A DNA stretch of 64,000 nucleotides from Deltaproteobacteria bacterium. GTDB lineage: Bacteria; Desulfobacterota; Desulfuromonadia; Desulfuromonadales; BM103. How positions within the stretch are numbered: position 1 is the stretch's first letter; each line of letters begins with the position of its first letter. The notes under the pieces are model-generated. The model did not search any database. It was given only the letters and a program-made list of their open reading frames with translations, and was not told where the DNA came from. Position numbers and translations under genes: made by a program. Location: the NCBI GenBank assembly GCA_024279915.1, contig JAJRRB010000078.1:186001-250000 (forward strand), in the 5' to 3' direction. Below, in pieces: positions 62,611 through 64,000 of the stretch.

Positions 62611-64000
62611 ATGGACATGAACCGCATGACCCAGAAAACCCAGGAAGCGATCCAGGCAGCACAGAGTCTGGCGGTTCGCTACGGCCACGTTGAAGTTGAC
62701 GGTGAGCATCTGCTACAGGCTCTCCTTGAACAGGAGGGTGGTCTTGTCTCACGCCTTGTGCAACGCCTCGATATTGATCCTAAGGAGTTGATTACGGCGG
62801 TTCGCTCAGAACTGCAACGCTTGCCTTCGGTTTCTGGGCCTGGCGCTGAGCCTGGCAAGATCTATGTCACCCAGCGGTTTAACCAGATGATGGCGAAGGC
62901 AGAGTCTGAAGCGAAACAGCTTAAGGATGATTTTATCAGCGTTGAACATTTATTACTGGTGATGACTGAGGAAAGCAGTAAGACGGTTATCGGCAGGGTT
63001 TTACAAGAATTCAACCTGAACCGTGATCGCCTGCTCCAGGCACTGACTGCTGTACGCGGTCATCAAAGGGTGACCACTGCTGACCCTGAAGGGACCTATG
63101 AAGCGCTGGAAAAATATGGGCTTGATCTGGTTCAGGAAGTACATAAGGGCAAGCTCGATCCGGTGATTGGTCGGGATAGCGAGATCCGGCGCGTGATCCG
63201 AATCCTTTCACGCAAAACCAAGAATAATCCGGTCCTTATCGGTGAGCCCGGTGTTGGTAAAACGGCAATTGTTGAGGGACTGGCGCAACGCATCGTACGG
63301 GGTGACGTGCCTGAAGGGCTTAAGGATAAAACCATCTTTGCCCTCGATATGGGGGCCTTGCTTGCGGGAGCCAAGTATCGTGGTGAATTCGAAGAACGGC
63401 TTAAGGCCGTCCTTAATGAGATTCGTGAAAGTGATGGCCGGATTCTGCTCTTTATTGATGAACTGCATACGATTGTCGGCACTGGCAAGGCTGAGGGGGC
63501 GATTGATGCCGGCAACATGCTGAAGCCGATGCTGGCGCGTGGCGAGCTGCACTGTGTCGGCGCGACGACTCTCGACGAATATCGTCAATATATCGAAAAA
63601 GACGCAGCACTGGAGCGCCGCTTTCAGCCGGTTCTGGTCGAACAACCGACTGTCGAAGACACCATCAGTATCCTGCGTGGCCTCAAGGAGCGCTTCGAAG
63701 TTCATCATGGTGTACGTATCCTCGATAACTCGCTGGTGGCGGCTGCTACCCTGAGCCACCGTTATATCTCTGACCGGTTCCTTCCAGACAAGGCCATAGA
63801 CCTGGTCGATGAAGCTTGTGCCATGATCCGCACCGAGATTGACTCACTGCCAGCGGATCTTGATGAAGTGACGCGGCGAGTCATGCAATTGGAGATCGAA
63901 GAAGCGGCCCTGAAAAAGGAGAAGGACAAGGCGAGCCGGACACGGCTTGACGCTTTGCGCAAAGAGTTGGCTGACTTGCGCCATCAGAGGGATACCTACA
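62611..64000 (+). CDS. clpB: ATP-dependent disaggregase ClpB, N-terminal part
   Basis: The first 463 codons of ClpB; the gene runs off the right edge. The N-terminal domain ([20 protein letters not shown], then [18 protein letters not shown]) is followed by nucleotide-binding domain 1 with Walker [19 protein letters not shown] near residue 210, Walker [14 protein letters not shown] near residue 281, and the start of the middle coiled coil. ClpB works with DnaK to dissolve aggregates. GGGAG precedes the ATG. No clear heat-shock promoter is identified; CTTGAAA at 62493-62499 fits only a sigma32 -35 box. Confidence 0.95.
   Translation, partial: MDMNRMTQKTQEAIQAAQSLAVRYGHVEVDGEHLLQALLEQEGGLVSRLVQRLDIDPKELITAVRSELQRLPSVSGPGAEPGKIYVTQRFNQMMAKAESEAKQLKDDFISVEHLLLVMTEESSKTVIGRVLQEFNLNRDRLLQALTAVRGHQRVTTADPEGTYEALEKYGLDLVQEVHKGKLDPVIGRDSEIRRVIRILSRKTKNNPVLIGEPGVGKTAIVEGLAQRIVRGDVPEGLKDKTIFALDMGALLAGAKYRGEFEERLKAVLNEIRESDGRILLFIDELHTIVGTGKAEGAIDAGNMLKPMLARGELHCVGATTLDEYRQYIEKDAALERRFQPVLVEQPTVEDTISILRGLKERFEVHHGVRILDNSLVAAATLSHRYISDRFLPDKAIDLVDEACAMIRTEIDSLPADLDEVTRRVMQLEIEEAALKKEKDKASRTRLDALRKELADLRHQRDTY

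Noticed and set aside
62472-62693. 73-codon open frame overlapping the clpB start
   Set aside because: Most of its second half is the clpB start read out of frame; no good ribosome site.

Overview
The window looks like a chromosomal segment of an anaerobic, respiring deltaproteobacterium of the Desulfuromonadales type (Geobacter, Desulfuromonas and relatives). This is inferred from gene content, not from a search. The supporting content is a NuoF with an extra C-terminal ferredoxin domain, menaquinone made by the futalosine route, a methylmalonyl-CoA pathway, and a SerA/SerC/DUF1015 neighbourhood.

Layout. 1-12.8 kb: the nuoD(partial)-E-F-G-H-I-J-K-L-M-N operon for complex I, ending at a strong terminator. 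12.9-18.3 kb: a UbiD-type decarboxylase, a UbiA-type prenyltransferase, UbiX, MqnE and MqnC (futalosine menaquinone synthesis), with a dead xthA fragment between the first two. 18.5-23.4 kb: hisC, mutY, a large GIDE-domain membrane protein and lemA. 23.4-26.4 kb: a pilin plus HAMP-protein pair on the minus strand, then a fic gene boxed between two copies of the tRNA-Phe 3' end and its terminator. 26.5-34.4 kb: a DAHP synthase behind an aromatic-rich leader peptide and terminator, a small Cys-rich protein, DUF1015, a short SerA, SerC, a thioesterase and a long SerA. 34.5-37.2 kb: mqnD, mqnB and an unrecognised gene on the minus strand. 37.3-47.5 kb: propionyl-CoA carboxylase (two subunits), an XRE-cupin regulator, methylmalonyl-CoA mutase, MeaB, a GxxExxY gene in a repeat-bounded islet, and methylmalonyl-CoA epimerase. 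47.7-52 kb: envelope genes (thioredoxin-like protein, small lipoprotein, porin, FG-GAP protein). 52.4-64 kb: pepF, tkt, gshA, an aminotransferase behind an alanine-rich leader peptide and terminator, a JAMM-DinG helicase fusion, and the start of clpB.

How parts work together. Complex I reduces menaquinone, and seven menaquinone genes of the futalosine route are present in two clusters (mqnA is not in the window). The carboxylase, epimerase, mutase and MeaB interconvert propionyl-CoA and succinyl-CoA. The carboxylase operon and the XRE-cupin gene share an almost superimposable promoter and operator layout, so the regulator probably controls both.

Most notable: two candidate translational attenuators (alanine-coded before an aminotransferase; Phe/Trp/Tyr-coded before DAHP synthase), the shared pcc/XRE control cassette, two 168-bp terminal-inverted-repeat elements, and the tRNA-Phe-bounded fic islet. 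Several conserved genes carry single-base lesions: an amber codon in nuoG and mce, a lost base in nuoN and lemA, a lost PLP lysine in hisC, and a lost cluster cysteine in mutY. Sequence errors are the simplest joint explanation, but real decay cannot be excluded from this text alone.
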